A stretch of DNA of 64,000 bases from Bradyrhizobium sp. JYMT SZCCT0180 (GTDB taxonomy: Bacteria; Pseudomonadota; Alphaproteobacteria; Rhizobiales; Xanthobacteraceae), in the NCBI RefSeq assembly GCF_018130165.1, contig NZ_JAFCLZ010000012.1, positions 62,001 to 126,000 of the forward strand. The letters are read 5' to 3'. The notes beneath the pieces were generated by a model, which did not search any database, was not told where the DNA came from, and saw only the letters and a program-made list of their open reading frames with translations. Made by a program: the position numbers and the translations under genes. Each line of letters opens with the position of its first letter. Position 1 is the stretch's first letter. Shown piece after piece: positions 16,614-25,695 of this stretch.

Positions 16614-17840
16614 TTAGCTGCGTTCGTCGACAATCACCTTTCCATCATTCGGCAATGACTTGGGCTCGACCCAATCCACGCTACCTCCGAGTTTTGTTAT
16701 GTTTCGGAGTGTTGCGACAACCGCTTCCATGAGGCCGGCATTCGGACTGGCTGTCTCTGCCTTGAGGGTCATTAGGTCGCTTTCGCCCGACCGCGTCACG
16801 ACGAGGCGCAGCCGCCCGAGTTCGGGGTGGCGTTTGCCGATCTCCGCGATTTGTTCCGGCCGCACGAACATGCCCTTGACCTTGGTGGTCTGGTCGGCCC
16901 GCCCCATCCAGCCCTTGATGCGCATGTTGGTGCGCCCGCAGGTGCTAGCGCCGGGTAGCACTGCCGTAAGATCGCCCAGCGCGAGCCGGATCCAGGGGTG
17001 GTGCGGATCGAGCGAGGTGACGACGATCTCGCCGACGTCACCGGGGGCGACGGGATCGCCGGTGCCGGGCCGCACGATTTCGAAGATCAGGTCCTCGTTC
17101 ACGACCATGCCGTCATGGGCCGCGGTCTCGAAGGCGATCAGGCCGAGGTCGGCGGTGCCGAACGCCTGGTAGGCATCGACGCCGCGCGCCTTGACCTCGT
17201 CCTGCAGCGATTTCGGAAAGGCCGCGCCGGACACCAGAGCGCGCTTGATCGAAGAGATGTCGCGCCCGGCGCTTGCGGCGGCATCGAGCAGGATCTTGAG
17301 GAAGTCCGGTGTGCCGCTGTAGCCGAGCGGCCGATAGGCCTCGATCAGCTCGAACTGCGCTTCGGTGTTGCCCGGGCCGGCCGGGATGACGGCACAGCCC
17401 AGCGCCCGCGCCGAGGCGTCAAAAATGAAACCGCCGGGCGTCAGATGGTAGCTGAAGGTGTTGAGCACGACGTCGCCGGGCCGGAAGCCGGCCGCAAACA
17501 GCGCCCGCGCGCCGCGCCAGGGGTCGGCATGAACAGCCTCAGGCTCGAAGATCGGCCCCGGGGAGGTGAACAACCGTCCGAACGACCCCGGGAGGCCCGC
17601 CACGAGCCCGCCGAAGGGCGGCGCGGCCTTGTGCAGGGCAGGGAGTTCGGACTTGCGCAGCACCGGCAGGCGCGCCAATGCGGTCCGGTCGGTCACGGAA
17701 GCCGGATCGATGCCCTTCAGGCGTTCGGCATAGGCAGGCGCCGCCATTGCCCGGCGCAGCACGTCCGGCAGCCGCGAGAACAACTCCGCCTCGCGCTGGA
17801 TCGGCTCACGCGTTTCAAGGGCGTCGTAATGGTCGGTCAT
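16614..17840 (-). CDS. Phenylacetate-CoA ligase (PaaK)-like adenylate-forming protein
   Basis: PaaK-like member of the adenylate-forming superfamily, 408 residues, predicted to activate a carboxylic acid to its CoA thioester. PaaK-like parts are LPVLRKSELP near the N-terminus, YSGTPDFLKILLDAA, the nucleotide motif YQAFGTADLG, and the C-terminal hinge and lid (GWMGRADQTTKVKGMFVRPEQIAEI). The usual Ser/Thr/Gly-rich ATP loop is poorly matched (FTSPGPIFEP in its place), so ATP use may be altered. It is the last gene of the minus-strand block after livF, separated by a repeat element, so co-transcription is possible. Substrate unknown; an aromatic or short acid delivered by the ABC system is a reasonable guess. 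Confidence 0.82.
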   Translation of the reverse strand: MTDHYDALETREPIQREAELFSRLPDVLRRAMAAPAYAERLKGIDPASVTDRTALARLPVLRKSELPALHKAAPPFGGLVAGLPGSFGRLFTSPGPIFEPEAVHADPWRGARALFAAGFRPGDVVLNTFSYHLTPGGFIFDASARALGCAVIPAGPGNTEAQFELIEAYRPLGYSGTPDFLKILLDAAASAGRDISSIKRALVSGAAFPKSLQDEVKARGVDAYQAFGTADLGLIAFETAAHDGMVVNEDLIFEIVRPGTGDPVAPGDVGEIVVTSLDPHHPWIRLALGDLTAVLPGASTCGRTNMRIKGWMGRADQTTKVKGMFVRPEQIAEIGKRHPELGRLRLVVTRSGESDLMTLKAETASPNAGLMEAVVATLRNITKLGGSVDWVEPKSLPNDGKVIVDERS

Positions 17841-17856
17841 GAGTCAGTCTTTCTTT

Positions 17857-17964
17857 CGTCATTCCGAGGCGCGGGGAATCCATAACTACGATCGGGAGTA
17901 TGGATTCCCCGATGCGCAAGTGCGCATCTGAGGCCTGCGCCCAGAGGCGCATCCCGAAATGACG
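17857..17964. repeat. Inverted intergenic repeat (CGTCATTCCG ... CGAAATGACG)
   Basis: About 108 bp between livF and the PaaK-like gene. Outer ends CGTCATTCCG and CGAAATGACG pair imperfectly; inside, GGGGAATCCAT (17873-17883) pairs with ATGGATTCCCC (17900-17910). Related copies lie at 49878-50023 and 55288-55415. Confidence 0.8.
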
Positions 17965-17968
17965 GCTG

Positions 17969-18808
17969 TTACAGCCACCGCTTCCGTCTCTTGAAGCTCT
18001 TCAGGTTCTTGAAGCTCTTGCGCTGGTCGCCGGCGCCGCCGAGGTAAAACTCCTTCACGTCCTCATTGTCGCGCAATTCGTCGGCGGAGCCGTCGAGCAC
18101 CACCTTACCCTGTTCCATGATGTAGCCATGGCTCGCGACCGAGAGCGCCGCCCGTGCGTTTTGCTCCACCAGCAGGATGGTGACGCCGAGGTCGCGGTTG
18201 ATCTCCTTGATGATCCCGAACACTTCCTTGACCAGCAGCGGCGACAGCCCCATCGACGGCTCGTCCATCAGGATCATCTTCGGGCGCGCCATCAGCGCGC
18301 GGCCGATCGCCAGCATCTGCTGTTCGCCGCCGGAGAGGTATCCGGCGAGCCCCGTGCGCTCCTTGAGGCGCGGGAAATAACGAAAGACCATGTCGATGTC
18401 GGCGCCGACCTCGTTGTCGGTGCGGGTAAAGGCGCCGAGCTTGAGGTTTTCCACGGACGTCATGTCTGAAATGATGCGGCGGCCCTCCATCACCTGGAAG
18501 ATGCCGCGGCGGACGATCTTGTCAGGATCGATGCCGTTGATGCGCTCGCCGTCGAACACGATCTCGCCGCGGGTGACCTCGCCGTCCTCGGTCTTGAGCA
18601 GGCCGGAGATCGCTTTGAGCGTCGTCGACTTGCCTGCGCCATTGGCGCCGAGCAGCGCCACGATCGCGCCTTTTGGTACCTCGAGGCTCAATCCGCGCAG
18701 CACCAGGATGACGTTGTCGTACACCACCTCGATGTTGCGGACATCGAGCAGCGGCGCGGTGGTTGGCGCCGCCGCCGGTGCGCGCTCAATTTGAGTTGCT
18801 TCTGTCAT
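17969..18808 (-). CDS. livF: Branched-chain-amino-acid-type ABC transporter ATPase LivF
   Basis: ATP-binding subunit of a LivF type, 279 residues. The Walker A motif is GANGAGKS (54-61), the signature is LSGGEQQML and Walker B is MILMDEPSMGLSP. It carries N-terminal (Ala/Pro-rich) and C-terminal (Lys/Arg-rich) extensions beyond the usual 235 residues. It powers uptake together with LivG, LivH, LivM and the binding protein encoded upstream. The family also imports aromatic acids, amides and other carboxylates. Here an acyl-CoA synthetase gene sits inside the same operon, which argues for a carboxylic-acid rather than amino-acid substrate. Confidence 0.9.
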   Translation of the reverse strand: MTEATQIERAPAAAPTTAPLLDVRNIEVVYDNVILVLRGLSLEVPKGAIVALLGANGAGKSTTLKAISGLLKTEDGEVTRGEIVFDGERINGIDPDKIVRRGIFQVMEGRRIISDMTSVENLKLGAFTRTDNEVGADIDMVFRYFPRLKERTGLAGYLSGGEQQMLAIGRALMARPKMILMDEPSMGLSPLLVKEVFGIIKEINRDLGVTILLVEQNARAALSVASHGYIMEQGKVVLDGSADELRDNEDVKEFYLGGAGDQRKSFKNLKSFKRRKRWL

Positions 18809-18821
18809 ATTGACCTCTCGC

Positions 18822-18923
18822 TGTCGTCACCCTCGAAGGCGGGTGACCCAGTATTCCAAAGGCGTCTGCGATCGACCGAGACGCTGCGGCGTACTGGATC
18901 CCCCGCCTTCGCGGGGGATGACA
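18822..18923. repeat. Inverted intergenic repeat (second family)
   Basis: About 102 bp between the binding-protein gene and livF. It begins TGTCGTCACCC and ends GGGGGATGACA; GACCCAGTA near the left end and TACTGGATC near the right end form an imperfect inner pair. A close relative lies at 54688-54790. Confidence 0.8.
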
Positions 18924-18958
18924 GTTGAGTGTTGAGGCGCCTGCTGTCGCGCCTAACC

Positions 18959-20239
18959 TTACCAGCCCAGCCATTCGGCCTTGCGCGGCAGGTCGATGAC
19001 CTTCACCTTGTCGAGCTTGATCGCGCCGTTCTTGACGAGATCGTTCAGCGGCGCGTCGGTCGCACCGGCAACCTTCATCCGGTAGAGATCGACCTTGAGC
19101 GTGCCGCGGTGGTCCTTGTCGGTCCAGGTTGACGGATTGCAGACGCCGTCCATGCCGGCCGGCACCCAATCCTTCTTCTGGTAGAAGCCCTTCTTGACGT
19201 TCTCGCCGGTGGCGCCGCCGTTCTTGGCGGCCCATTCGACGGCTTCCTTCATGTAGAGCGCGGTGCAGACGCCGGCGATGTAGTGGACCGGACGGTAGGC
19301 GGTTCCGCCCGCGTCGGACATCTTGGAGATGTCCATCACGGTCTTCATGCCGGGAGCGTTGCCGCCCCAGGCCACGGCGGTGCGCAGCGGAAACACCACG
19401 CCGTCGGCGGCGGCGCCGGCGGCCTTGGCGGCATTCTCGTCCATGCCCCAGACGTTGCCGAGGAACTGAACGTCGACGCCGGCAGCCTTGCAGGCGTTCA
19501 GGACCGAGATGTTCGAGCCTGCGGTGTTGCCGAGATAAGCGTAGTTGGCGCCGGAGCTCTTCAGGGTCAGGCACTGCGCGCTGTAGTCGCCCGGCGTCAG
19601 CGCGAACACGATCGGCGGCAGCAGCTCGAAGCCGAGTTCAGCCGCGATGGCTTCACCTGCGGCCTTGGGCGCGTTCGGATAGGGGTGGTTGGCGCCCATA
19701 TGGACATATTTCGGCTTGCCCGGTTTGCCCTTGGCCTTCCAGTCCTCGGCAGCCCAGGTCAGCATGCCGCGAACGGCGTCCGAATAGCTCGGGCCATAGA
19801 AGAAATTGTAGGGGGCGGGCTTGGCCTTGCCGCCGGCGCCGGTCGGGTCCGAGAGCGCTGCGGCGTAGGACGCCGAGATGTCGGGGATCTTGTCCTCGGC
19901 GAGGAAGCCGGTGAGGGCTTCGGTGTCGGCGGTGCCCCATCCGAGAATGGCTGCAACCTTGTCGGCGCCCGACCATTTCTTGTACTGGGCGATCGCGCGC
20001 GGCACCTGATAGCCGTAGTCGACGGTATCGACCTTGACCTGGGTGCCGTTGATGCCGCCGTTCTTGTTGATCCAGGCATAGGTGTCGGCGACGCCCTGTC
20101 CAAACGGCGTTCCGACGTCGGACGTGGCGCCCGAATAATCGGCAAGATGACCCAGCGAGATCGGGGCTTGCGCGCTGGCTGAAGTGGCGCCGAGCAGGAG
20201 CGCAAGCGAGGCAGTGCTCAATAAAATCTTCATCGTCAT
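18959..20239 (-). CDS. ABC transporter substrate-binding protein (LivK-like)
   Basis: Periplasmic type-I binding protein of the Leu/Ile/Val family, 426 residues, with a signal peptide (ILLSTASLALLLGATSASA) before QAPISLGHL. Family features include SGATSDVGTPFGQGVADTYAWIN and VDTVDYGYQVPRAIAQYKK. The first of two close ATG codons (20239) is chosen because GGAGGA lies 6 nt upstream. It lies between livM and livF in a minus-strand operon. The pocket diverges from classical LivK, consistent with a non-amino-acid ligand such as an aliphatic or aromatic acid, though this is inference. Confidence 0.9.
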   Translation of the reverse strand: MTMKILLSTASLALLLGATSASAQAPISLGHLADYSGATSDVGTPFGQGVADTYAWINKNGGINGTQVKVDTVDYGYQVPRAIAQYKKWSGADKVAAILGWGTADTEALTGFLAEDKIPDISASYAAALSDPTGAGGKAKPAPYNFFYGPSYSDAVRGMLTWAAEDWKAKGKPGKPKYVHMGANHPYPNAPKAAGEAIAAELGFELLPPIVFALTPGDYSAQCLTLKSSGANYAYLGNTAGSNISVLNACKAAGVDVQFLGNVWGMDENAAKAAGAAADGVVFPLRTAVAWGGNAPGMKTVMDISKMSDAGGTAYRPVHYIAGVCTALYMKEAVEWAAKNGGATGENVKKGFYQKKDWVPAGMDGVCNPSTWTDKDHRGTLKVDLYRMKVAGATDAPLNDLVKNGAIKLDKVKVIDLPRKAEWLGW

Positions 20240-20293
20240 TATATTTCCTCCGGTCTTTTGTTGAGGTCTTTTGTCGTCGGTCCCGTTCCTTCC

Positions 20294-21367
20294 TCAATGC
20301 GAGAACGGGTAGAGTTTCCAGTAAGCCTTGATGCGCCGCCAGCGGTGCGCGAGTCCGTCCGGTTCAAAGACCAGAAAGATAATGATGATGATGCCGATGG
20401 CCATCTCGCGCAGGAAAGCGATGTTGTTCTTCAATCCGAGGAACTGGTCGATCGGGCTGTCGCGCAGCGCGACGCTGAGCCATTCCATCGACTCCGGCAG
20501 CAGCACCATGAAGGCCGTGCCCATCAGCGTGCCCATGACCGAGCCGATGCCGCCGATGATGATCATCGCAAGAAAAATGATCGAGCGGTCGATGCCGAAA
20601 CCTTCGTTGGAGACCACCTGGTTGTAATGCGCGTAAAGCGCGCCGCCGACGCCGGCAAAGAAGGCGGCGAGGCCGAACGACAGCGTGCGGTATTTGGTGA
20701 GGTTGATGCCCATGATCTCGGCGGACAAATAGTGGTCTCGCACCGCGACCAGCGCGCGGCCGTCGCGCGAACGGATCAAATTGGTCACCAGCAGATAGCA
20801 GACGACGACGTAAGCGAGCACGACGTAGAAATATTTCTTATCGCCGCGCAGCGAGTAGCCGAAGATCGAGAACGGCTCGGCGCTCGCAGGCACGCTGCCG
20901 CCGGTGAACCATTCAGCGCGTGCGAAGAAATCCAGCAGGATGTATTGCGCGGCCAGCGTTGCGATCGCGAGATAGAGTCCCTTCAGGCGCGCGGCAGGTA
21001 GCCCGAAGATCAGGCCGACCCCTGCCGTGACCACGCCCGCAAGCGGAATACAGAAGAACACGGGGATGCCGAACCGGTTCGACAGATAGGCTGACGTGAA
21101 AGCGCCGAACCCGAAGAAGGCGGCGTGGCCGATCGAGATCTGTCCGGTGAAGCCGACCACGATGTTGAGGCCGAGGGCTGCGATGCCGAAGATGCCGATC
21201 TGGATCAGCAGGCTGAGGGTGTATTCGTTGAGGACATGCGGCGCAAAGCAGATCAGGACGATGCCAACGATCATCGCGTTGCGGCTGGTCCTGGTCGGAA
21301 ACACGGTGGTGTCGGCCGCATAGGTGGTGCGGAAATCGCCGGCGGGGATCAGGGTCTGGGTTGCCAT
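20294..21367 (-). CDS. livM: Branched-chain-amino-acid-type ABC permease LivM
   Basis: LivM-type permease, 357 residues, about ten membrane helices. The conserved core includes LGLNIVVGFTGQISIGHAAFFGFGAF and GLRGDKKYFY-like loops, followed by the cytoplasmic coupling part FVLL. It lies 6 bp downstream of livH in the same operon. With LivH it forms the membrane channel of the uptake system. Sequence is intact and of usual length. Confidence 0.92.
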   Translation of the reverse strand: MATQTLIPAGDFRTTYAADTTVFPTRTSRNAMIVGIVLICFAPHVLNEYTLSLLIQIGIFGIAALGLNIVVGFTGQISIGHAAFFGFGAFTSAYLSNRFGIPVFFCIPLAGVVTAGVGLIFGLPAARLKGLYLAIATLAAQYILLDFFARAEWFTGGSVPASAEPFSIFGYSLRGDKKYFYVVLAYVVVCYLLVTNLIRSRDGRALVAVRDHYLSAEIMGINLTKYRTLSFGLAAFFAGVGGALYAHYNQVVSNEGFGIDRSIIFLAMIIIGGIGSVMGTLMGTAFMVLLPESMEWLSVALRDSPIDQFLGLKNNIAFLREMAIGIIIIIFLVFEPDGLAHRWRRIKAYWKLYPFSH

Positions 21368-21373
21368 GATGTA

Positions 21374-22267
21374 TTATACCCGCTCGATGTCTTTGGTGCC
21401 GAACAGGCCATACGGCTTGATCATCAGGATGATGATCAGTGCATAGAACGGCGCGATTTCGTACAGATTGCCCCAGTGCAGATACTCGCTGTCGAGGAAG
21501 TGCGCGAAGTTCTCCAATAGGCCGATGATGATGCCGCCGAGCACGGCGCCGCCGACGCTGTCGAGGCCGCCGAGGATCGCGGCCGGAAACACCTTGACGC
21601 CATAGGCCGAAAGTCCTGCCGAGACGCCGTTGACGACCGCCACCACGACGCCGGCCACGGCCGAGACCGTTGCCGAGATCGCCCAGGCCATCGCGAACAC
21701 GCTCTTGACCGAGATGCCCAGCGACTGCGCCACCTGCTGGTTGAACGCGGTGGCGCGCATCGCAAGGCCGTATTTGGACAGGCGGAAGAACCACGCCATG
21801 CCCACCATCATCGCCAGCGAAACCGCAAGGCTCATCAAATAGACGGTCTGCACCTGCAGTCCGAGGATGTTGACGTTCTGGGTGGTGAAAACGCGGGGGA
21901 ACGGCTGCAGATTGACGCCGAACATCCATTTCATCAGCGCGGAGAACACGGTGGAGAGCGCAATCGTCACCATGATCACCGAGATGATGGGTTCACCGAC
22001 CATCGGGCGCAGGATCACCACCTGGATGGCGATGCCGAACAGGAACATGAACACCAGCGTGATCGGCATGCCCAGATAGAACGGCACCTGGTACTTCGTC
22101 AGCAGCCACCAGCACACCCAGGCGCCGATCAGCAGCAGTTCGCCTTGCGCGAAATTCACCACCTGGGTGGCCTTGTAGATCAGCACGAACGACATCGCGA
22201 CCACGCCATAGAGCGTGCCGACCACGAGGCCGTTGACGAGGAGCTGGATCAGTAGCTGGGTGTTCAT
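21374..22267 (-). CDS. livH: Branched-chain-amino-acid-type ABC permease LivH
   Basis: LivH-type permease, 297 residues, about eight membrane helices. It opens with LLIQLLVNGLVVGTLYGVVA and has the coupling region VVNFAQGELLLIGAW. ATG 22267 gives a normal LivH N-terminus; the longer open frame to 22420 runs through a repeat element and is rejected. It is 6 bp upstream of livM and separated from the acyl-CoA synthetase gene by a 268-bp gap holding a large inverted repeat. That repeat could give livHMKF lower or processed expression relative to livG. Confidence 0.92.
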   Translation of the reverse strand: MNTQLLIQLLVNGLVVGTLYGVVAMSFVLIYKATQVVNFAQGELLLIGAWVCWWLLTKYQVPFYLGMPITLVFMFLFGIAIQVVILRPMVGEPIISVIMVTIALSTVFSALMKWMFGVNLQPFPRVFTTQNVNILGLQVQTVYLMSLAVSLAMMVGMAWFFRLSKYGLAMRATAFNQQVAQSLGISVKSVFAMAWAISATVSAVAGVVVAVVNGVSAGLSAYGVKVFPAAILGGLDSVGGAVLGGIIIGLLENFAHFLDSEYLHWGNLYEIAPFYALIIILMIKPYGLFGTKDIERV

Positions 22268-22298
22268 GCGAATTGACTCGTCAGAGGCGCGCGCTTCT

Positions 22299-22500
22299 TC
22301 CCCTCTCCCCTTGTGGGAGAGGCATAGGTGGCCTTCGGCCGCCGTCCTAAAATAGAACGCCGATGCTTCGCATCGGCTACGGCGAAGCGAAGACGGGTGA
22401 GGGGTGGTCTCCGCATACACATGTGCGGAGAGAGACCCCTCACCGAAGTGAGTTCGTTGCGACCAGCGGTGATGTCCTCTCCCACAAGGGGAGAGGGCGC
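22299..22500. repeat. Large inverted intergenic repeat with 22-bp arms
   Basis: Occupies most of the gap between the acyl-CoA synthetase and livH. The left end has CCTCTCCCCTTGTGGGAGAGG and the right end CCTCTCCCACAAGGGGAGAGG, so each arm is itself near-palindromic and the two can also pair with each other. Smaller hairpins (GCCTTCGGCC-type; GATGCTTCGCATC) lie inside. Such elements inside transcripts often act as mRNA-processing or stabilising structures. Confidence 0.8.
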
Positions 22501-22535
22501 ATCAATGGGCACCTCGATGTATTTGCGCTGGGTGT

Positions 22536-24467
22536 TCATTCCGCGGCCTCCGCGAGCGGCGCGTTGGCGCCGAGATCGACCACCCGCAGCGTGGTGCGGA
22601 TGCGCTGGGTGGTGCCGTCCTGGAAGCGGATCACGGTGTCGACGGGAATGTCGCGCTTGCCGCCATAGATCGCGTCGATGATCCCGGCATACTTCTCGTT
22701 GATGACGCTGCGGCGAACTTTTCGGGTGCGGGTGAGTTCGCCGTCGTCGGCGTCGAGTTCCTTGTAGAGCAGCAGGAAGCGCGAGATGCGCTGCGCCGGC
22801 GGCAGCGTGGCGTTGACGGATTCGACTTCCTTGCGCACCAGTTCATACACTTCGGGGCGCGAGGAGAGGTCGGTGTAGGTTGTGAACGAGATGCGGTTCT
22901 TCTCCGCCCATTTCGAGATGATCGAGTAGCGGATGCAGATCATCGCGGCCAGCGCGTCGCGGCCGGCGCCGAGCACGACGGTCTCGGCGATGTAGGGCGA
23001 GAACTTCAGCTTGTTCTCCAGATATTGCGGCGAGAAGCGTTCGCCGCGCGAAGTCTCGGCGAGATCCTTGATGCGGTCGATGACCACGAGCTGCCGGTTG
23101 TCGTTGAAATAGCCGGCATCGCCGGAATGCATCCAGCCATCCTTCATGTCGGCGGCGGAGGCTTCCGGATTCTTGTAATAGCCGAGGTACATGTTGGGGT
23201 GACGCACCACGATTTCGCCGACGCCGTTGACGTCGGGGTTATCGACGCGAATCTCGATGTCGGATGCCATTGGCACGCCCGTCGTATCCGGATCGACCTT
23301 GCCGGCCGGATGCAGCGTGTAGGCTCCAAGTAATTCGGTCTGGCCGTAGAGCGTGCGCAGCGGCACGCCCATGGCCTGGAAGAATTTGAACGTATCCGGC
23401 CCCAGCGCCGCGCCGCCCGTGGCGGCCGAGCGCAGCCGCGTGAAACCGAGGCGGTCGCGCAAGGCGCGGAACAGCAGCTGGTCGGCGAGCAGGGACTGCT
23501 TGCCTTCGGCCAGCGCCGCCAGGCCCGCCTTCATGCCGAGGTCATAGAGCTTTTGCTTGAGCGGCGAGGAGTCCATCACGCCGGCGCGGACATCGGCGGC
23601 GATCGATTCCCAGACCCGCGGCGCGAACAGCACGAAGGTCGGCGCGATCTCGCGGAAATCGTGCATCATGGTCTCAGGCTCTTCGACGAAGTTGACCTTC
23701 ATCCGGCAGAGCAGTCCTTTGCCGAGGGCGTAGACCTGTTCCATGATCCAGGGCAGCGGCAGCACCGAGACGTATTCGTCGTCCGGTCCCTTCGGATCGA
23801 AGCTGAGATACGTCGCGCAATGCCGTAACACCCGCCCGGCCGCCAGCATTGCGAGCTTGGGATTGGCCGTGGTGCCCGACGTGGTGCAGAGGATGGCGAC
23901 ATCCTCGCCCTTTGTTGCGTCGACCAGGCGGTCATAGAGGCCGCTGTCGCGCGCGGCGCGGTCGCGCCCCATCGCCACCAACTTGTCGGCTTCCATCAGG
24001 CGCGGGTCGTCGTACTTCCGCATCCCGCGCGGATCGGAATAAATGATGTGCTTGAGGTTGGGCACGCGCTCAGCAAGCGCGAGCAGCTTGTCGACCTGTT
24101 CTTCGTCCTCGGCGAACACCAGCTTGGCTTCGCCATAGCTCAAGAGGTAGGCGGCTTCCTCATCCAGCACGTCGCGATAGAGGCCAAGGCTCATGCCGCC
24201 GATGGCGTGCGTTGCGATCTCGGCCGCCATCCAGTCCGGCCGGTTGTCGCCGATGATACCGATGACGTCGCCGCGCCCGAGCCCAAGTTCGGTCATGCCC
24301 AGCGCGAAATCATGCACCCGGGTCTGGTAGTCATTCCAGGTGAAGACGCGCCACAACCCGAGATCCTTTTCGCGCAGCGCGATCTCGCCTCCGTGCTCCT
24401 TGGCGTTGAGGCGGAGCAGCTTCGGATAGGTGTCGGCCTTTGCGGCGCGTCCGGCGTAATCCATCAT
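22536..24467 (-). CDS. AMP-dependent (long-chain) acyl-CoA synthetase embedded in ABC operon
   Basis: Acyl-CoA synthetase of the long-chain (FAA1-like) class, 643 residues. It has the ATP loop LCTTSGTTANPKLAML, the motif LYGQTELLGAYTLHP, and the hinge MHSGDAGYFNDNRQLVVIDRIKD. It activates a carboxylic acid to acyl-CoA. The start overlaps the livG stop in ATGATG, so LivG and this enzyme are translationally coupled. A synthetase inside an ABC operon suggests that uptake and CoA trapping of the imported acid are linked. Chain length or aromaticity of the substrate cannot be told from sequence. Confidence 0.92.
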   Translation of the reverse strand: MMDYAGRAAKADTYPKLLRLNAKEHGGEIALREKDLGLWRVFTWNDYQTRVHDFALGMTELGLGRGDVIGIIGDNRPDWMAAEIATHAIGGMSLGLYRDVLDEEAAYLLSYGEAKLVFAEDEEQVDKLLALAERVPNLKHIIYSDPRGMRKYDDPRLMEADKLVAMGRDRAARDSGLYDRLVDATKGEDVAILCTTSGTTANPKLAMLAAGRVLRHCATYLSFDPKGPDDEYVSVLPLPWIMEQVYALGKGLLCRMKVNFVEEPETMMHDFREIAPTFVLFAPRVWESIAADVRAGVMDSSPLKQKLYDLGMKAGLAALAEGKQSLLADQLLFRALRDRLGFTRLRSAATGGAALGPDTFKFFQAMGVPLRTLYGQTELLGAYTLHPAGKVDPDTTGVPMASDIEIRVDNPDVNGVGEIVVRHPNMYLGYYKNPEASAADMKDGWMHSGDAGYFNDNRQLVVIDRIKDLAETSRGERFSPQYLENKLKFSPYIAETVVLGAGRDALAAMICIRYSIISKWAEKNRISFTTYTDLSSRPEVYELVRKEVESVNATLPPAQRISRFLLLYKELDADDGELTRTRKVRRSVINEKYAGIIDAIYGGKRDIPVDTVIRFQDGTTQRIRTTLRVVDLGANAPLAEAAE

Positions 24468-25279
24468 GCCGCGCTCTCCGCCGGGCTGTCGTCCGGATCG
24501 ACCAGGGCTTCGTCCTCTTCACCGAGATAAGCGCGTTTGACATGGGGATCGGCCAGCACCGCGGCCGGGTCGCCTTCGGCGATCTTGCGGCCGAAATCCA
24601 GCACCATGACGCGGTGGGAGATATCCATCACCACGCCCATGTCATGTTCGATCATCATCACGGTCATGCCGAACTCTTCGTTGAGATCGACGATGTAGCG
24701 CGCCATGTCTTCCTTCTCTTCGAAGTTCATGCCGGCCATGGGTTCATCGAGCAGGATCAGCTGCGGCTCCAGCGCCATGGCGCGCGCCAGCTCGACGCGC
24801 TTGCGCAAGCCGTAGGGCAGGGTGCCGGCGGTGGCCTTGCGCACCGACTGCAGGTCGAGGAAGTCGATGATCTCCTCAACCTTGCGGCGGTGCTCGAGTT
24901 CCTCGCGCCGCGCGCCGGTCAGCCAGTACAGCGATCCCGTGATGAAGTTGTTCTTCAGCAAATGGTGCCGCCCGACCATGATGTTGTCGAGCACGCTCAT
25001 ATGGTGGAACAGCGCCAGGTTCTGGAAGGTACGGCCGATGCCGAGCCGGGGCCGCGCGTTGGGATTTAGACCCGTGATGTCCTGGCCGCGATAGAAAAGC
25101 TGGCCTTCGGTCGGCTTGTAGCGGCCCGAAATGCAATTGACGATCGAGGTTTTGCCGGCGCCGTTCGGGCCGATGATCGAAAACAATTCGCCATCGTTCA
25201 CGCCGAAGCTGACTTCGGTCAGCGCACGGACGCCACCAAAGCGCAACGACACCCCGCGCACTTCCAACGTGTAAGCCAC
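24464..25279 (-). CDS. livG: Branched-chain-amino-acid-type ABC transporter ATPase LivG
   Basis: LivG-type ATPase, 271 residues. Walker A is GPNGAGKTS, the LivG-specific loop GIGRTFQNLALFHHMSV is present, the signature region is LPYGLRKRVELARAM, and Walker B is LILLDEPMAGMN. The C-terminus is extended by an acidic tail (GEEDEALVDPDDSPAE). It is the promoter-proximal gene of the minus-strand operon and overlaps the acyl-CoA synthetase start by 4 bp. Upstream lies a 416-bp intergenic region shared with a divergent Crp/Fnr gene, a plausible regulator of this operon. Confidence 0.93.
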   Translation of the reverse strand: MAYTLEVRGVSLRFGGVRALTEVSFGVNDGELFSIIGPNGAGKTSIVNCISGRYKPTEGQLFYRGQDITGLNPNARPRLGIGRTFQNLALFHHMSVLDNIMVGRHHLLKNNFITGSLYWLTGARREELEHRRKVEEIIDFLDLQSVRKATAGTLPYGLRKRVELARAMALEPQLILLDEPMAGMNFEEKEDMARYIVDLNEEFGMTVMMIEHDMGVVMDISHRVMVLDFGRKIAEGDPAAVLADPHVKRAYLGEEDEALVDPDDSPAESAA

Positions 25280-25695
25280 TCATTCCCTCCAGATACGGCG
25301 CTTAGGCAGCGCTCTTTATCTCGTCGTTCAATCGCTCTCGCGATCCTACATCGGCGGCTATTACGAGACCATCCGACTAATGCCGAGCGCCGCGAGGCGT
25401 TCGACCCGCCCGTTGGCAGGAATACATGCGCGGTAACGCCGCACCCGCAATTCCCGACCGCTCCCGCGCGTCGTCCGATCGCCCGGTTGGGCCATCAGCC
25501 GGCTGATGCGAGGTGGCTCTCAATAGTGGAAAGCGTTGCGTTGAAATGTCATGTGCCTGACAATTGGTCAGCAATTTTCGATCGTGTCGTCATGCGGCAG
25601 GTTTCCGCTCCTATGGAGCCTGGTAGGGACTTGGGGTTGTTGTTGCGGCGCAATATGATGAAGGCAAAGGTCGCAGGCGATGAGTCGATGAGATC
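25280..25695. promoter_or_regulatory. Divergent control region between livG operon and Crp/Fnr gene
   Basis: No gene is visible in these 416 bp. A short inverted repeat CTGAC-AATTG-GTCAG lies at 25557-25571, about 125 bp upstream of the Crp/Fnr start, and is a candidate operator. It does not match the classical FNR half-site pair. Promoters for both directions must lie here, but no confident -35/-10 pair stands out. Confidence 0.4.

Noticed and set aside
17857..17964. CRISPR array or tRNA in the repeat gaps
   Set aside because: The repeats are inverted, not regularly spaced direct repeats, and no tRNA-like fold or T-arm sequence was found in any gap.
22268..22420. Longer N-terminus of livH from 22420
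   Set aside because: The extra codons run through a repeat element and are absent from LivH proteins; ATG 22267 is the normal start.
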